From Arthonia radiata (Eukaryota > Ascomycota > Arthoniomycetes > Arthoniales > Arthoniaceae): a stretch of 64,000 nt of DNA. A program made the translations under genes and the position numbers. Positions 63,024-64,000 of the stretch are shown here, one piece after another. The notes below the pieces were generated by a model. It saw only the letters and a program-made list of their open reading frames with translations. It did no database searches and was not told where the DNA came from. Where the stretch lies: positions 1,398,379 to 1,462,378 of the forward strand of contig PSQN01000013.1 of assembly GCA_002989075.1 (NCBI GenBank), written 5' to 3'. Each line of letters begins with the position of its first letter. The first letter of the stretch is position 1.

Positions 63024-64000
63024 GGGCTGAGCACGACGAAAACTGCAATGCATAGCGTGGCGTTGGGCAACAACATCGGGCTTTGAGCCGCAGGTATGTA
63101 GATATGAGATTACTGACGAAACGATGAAAACGACGAGACGACAGTCTTGGTATCTCAGGTTCAACCTCCATTTGTCACAGCAGCTTGTAACCCTCTTCTC
63201 CCTCAAGACTGTCTCAATTCACCGCGTCTGCGAAATGGACTCAGCAAAATCATTCAACAGCACTCACACCAATGCTTTTCCCAGGTCCAGCTTCCCGCAT
63301 CTACTCGCATATGTAAGCTCGCAACCTTCTCGCTCAACGTAACAGACTGCAGCTGCTCTTTCAGCAAAGCACCCAGGAGCGCGTACATGGAAACATGGCA
63401 GTGTCAGACCCTCCCTAATTCAACATCGCCGGCAAGCTGCTAGTTATTCTGGGGGTGTACGATGCATCACGGCTGCTACCATATAGCCAAGCTTCCAACA
63501 AGTATGATACAAACGCCTGCAACCGCTCAAAAAACATTCGCGTGGGCGAACTGATAGAAGATTCACATCATCCGCTCCATCGCGGCTACCCGCCTGCGAC
63601 TAGCCTTTTCAATAGTGTTTTACACCCATGACGTATCAGTGTCGCTGTAAAGCATCTTCTTCGCTGGGTTAGGCTCTAACTGGGCTGAAAGACGTGCATC
63701 TAATTCTAAAAGGGATTGGTACGTGGGCTTGAGGTCGAGTAGACATTGAGCACTGCAGATGCTCGTTGCGAGCGTAGGTCGGATGACAGGCGTAAGTACA
63801 TGAGCAACATGGATTTTGAGGTTGCGGCTGGTAGCCTAGTGGATCCACTCGAATTAACATAGAGTCGTGGACAATGTAGCGAAGAGCAATGAAGAACAGT
63901 CTATATTGGACACCGTAGGACGCGTAGAAAAGAGGCGAGATGGAAGGAGAGCTTCCTGCTTGTGGAAGACGTTCTCACTGCAGAGCCAACCTAATATGAT
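63024..64000. other. 3' flank of CSN4, no gene seen
   Basis: Only short frames to the right edge; none with domain features. Confidence 0.35.

Noticed and set aside
1-64000. CRISPR arrays, operons, ribosome binding sites
   Set aside because: The window is eukaryotic nuclear DNA; none is expected and none was seen.

Overview
This is a window of nuclear DNA from a filamentous ascomycete (Pezizomycotina, probably Dothideomycetes; the class is inferred from gene style, not from a marker). The support is short spliceosomal introns of about 45-120 nt with GTAAGT/GTATGT/GTACGT donors, CTRAC-type branch sites and YAG acceptors, closely spaced genes on both strands with no operons, and protein families typical of such fungi (COP9 subunit 4, MFS drug transporter, Reg1-like PP1 subunit, KP4-like secreted protein). 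No tRNA, rRNA, CRISPR array or intact transposon was seen.

Layout. 1-6 kb: a C2H2 zinc-finger gene cut by the left edge, a small unknown gene, an MFS transporter with a probable extra 5' exon, and a two-exon gene for a small protein with a C-terminal membrane segment, between stretches holding diverged repeats. 6.7-14.5 kb: an unknown multi-pass membrane gene with conflicting splice phases, a Teb1/Tay1-like double-Myb telobox protein, ribosomal protein L37 (four exons), a six-exon KP4-like secreted protein and Elongator subunit Elp6. 14.7-20.2 kb: five consecutive minus-strand paralogues with a small helical Myb/SANT-like N-terminal domain and a Lys/Glu-rich tail, the most unusual feature here. 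21-34.3 kb: conserved housekeeping genes (SET-MYND protein, NAD(P)HX dehydratase, SPT2, ribosomal P2, ribosomal S15, a secreted lysozyme-like protein, Pso2/Snm1 nuclease, LSM2). 35-46 kb: gene-poor stretches around a Reg1-like protein, an unknown ORF and a large methyltransferase-domain protein. 46.8-50.2 kb: a second minus-strand tandem family of F-box-like proteins, three open copies and one with an in-frame TGA. 50.4-63 kb: ATP synthase subunit e, dynein intermediate chain, a bZIP factor, TFIIF beta, an unknown gene and CSN4; the last kilobase looks non-coding.

The genes do not form one pathway. Themes are chromatin and DNA (Teb1-like, SPT2, Myb-like array, Pso2, SET-MYND), core gene expression (L37, P2, S15, LSM2, TFIIF beta, Elp6) and regulation (Reg1-like, bZIP, CSN4). 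The two tandem paralogue families, with minisatellites beside or between their members, are the lineage-specific parts. Several small conserved genes (L37, LSM2, subunit e, S15, P2) have exons too short for ORF scanning; they were built by matching splice signals and checking that exon lengths keep frame.
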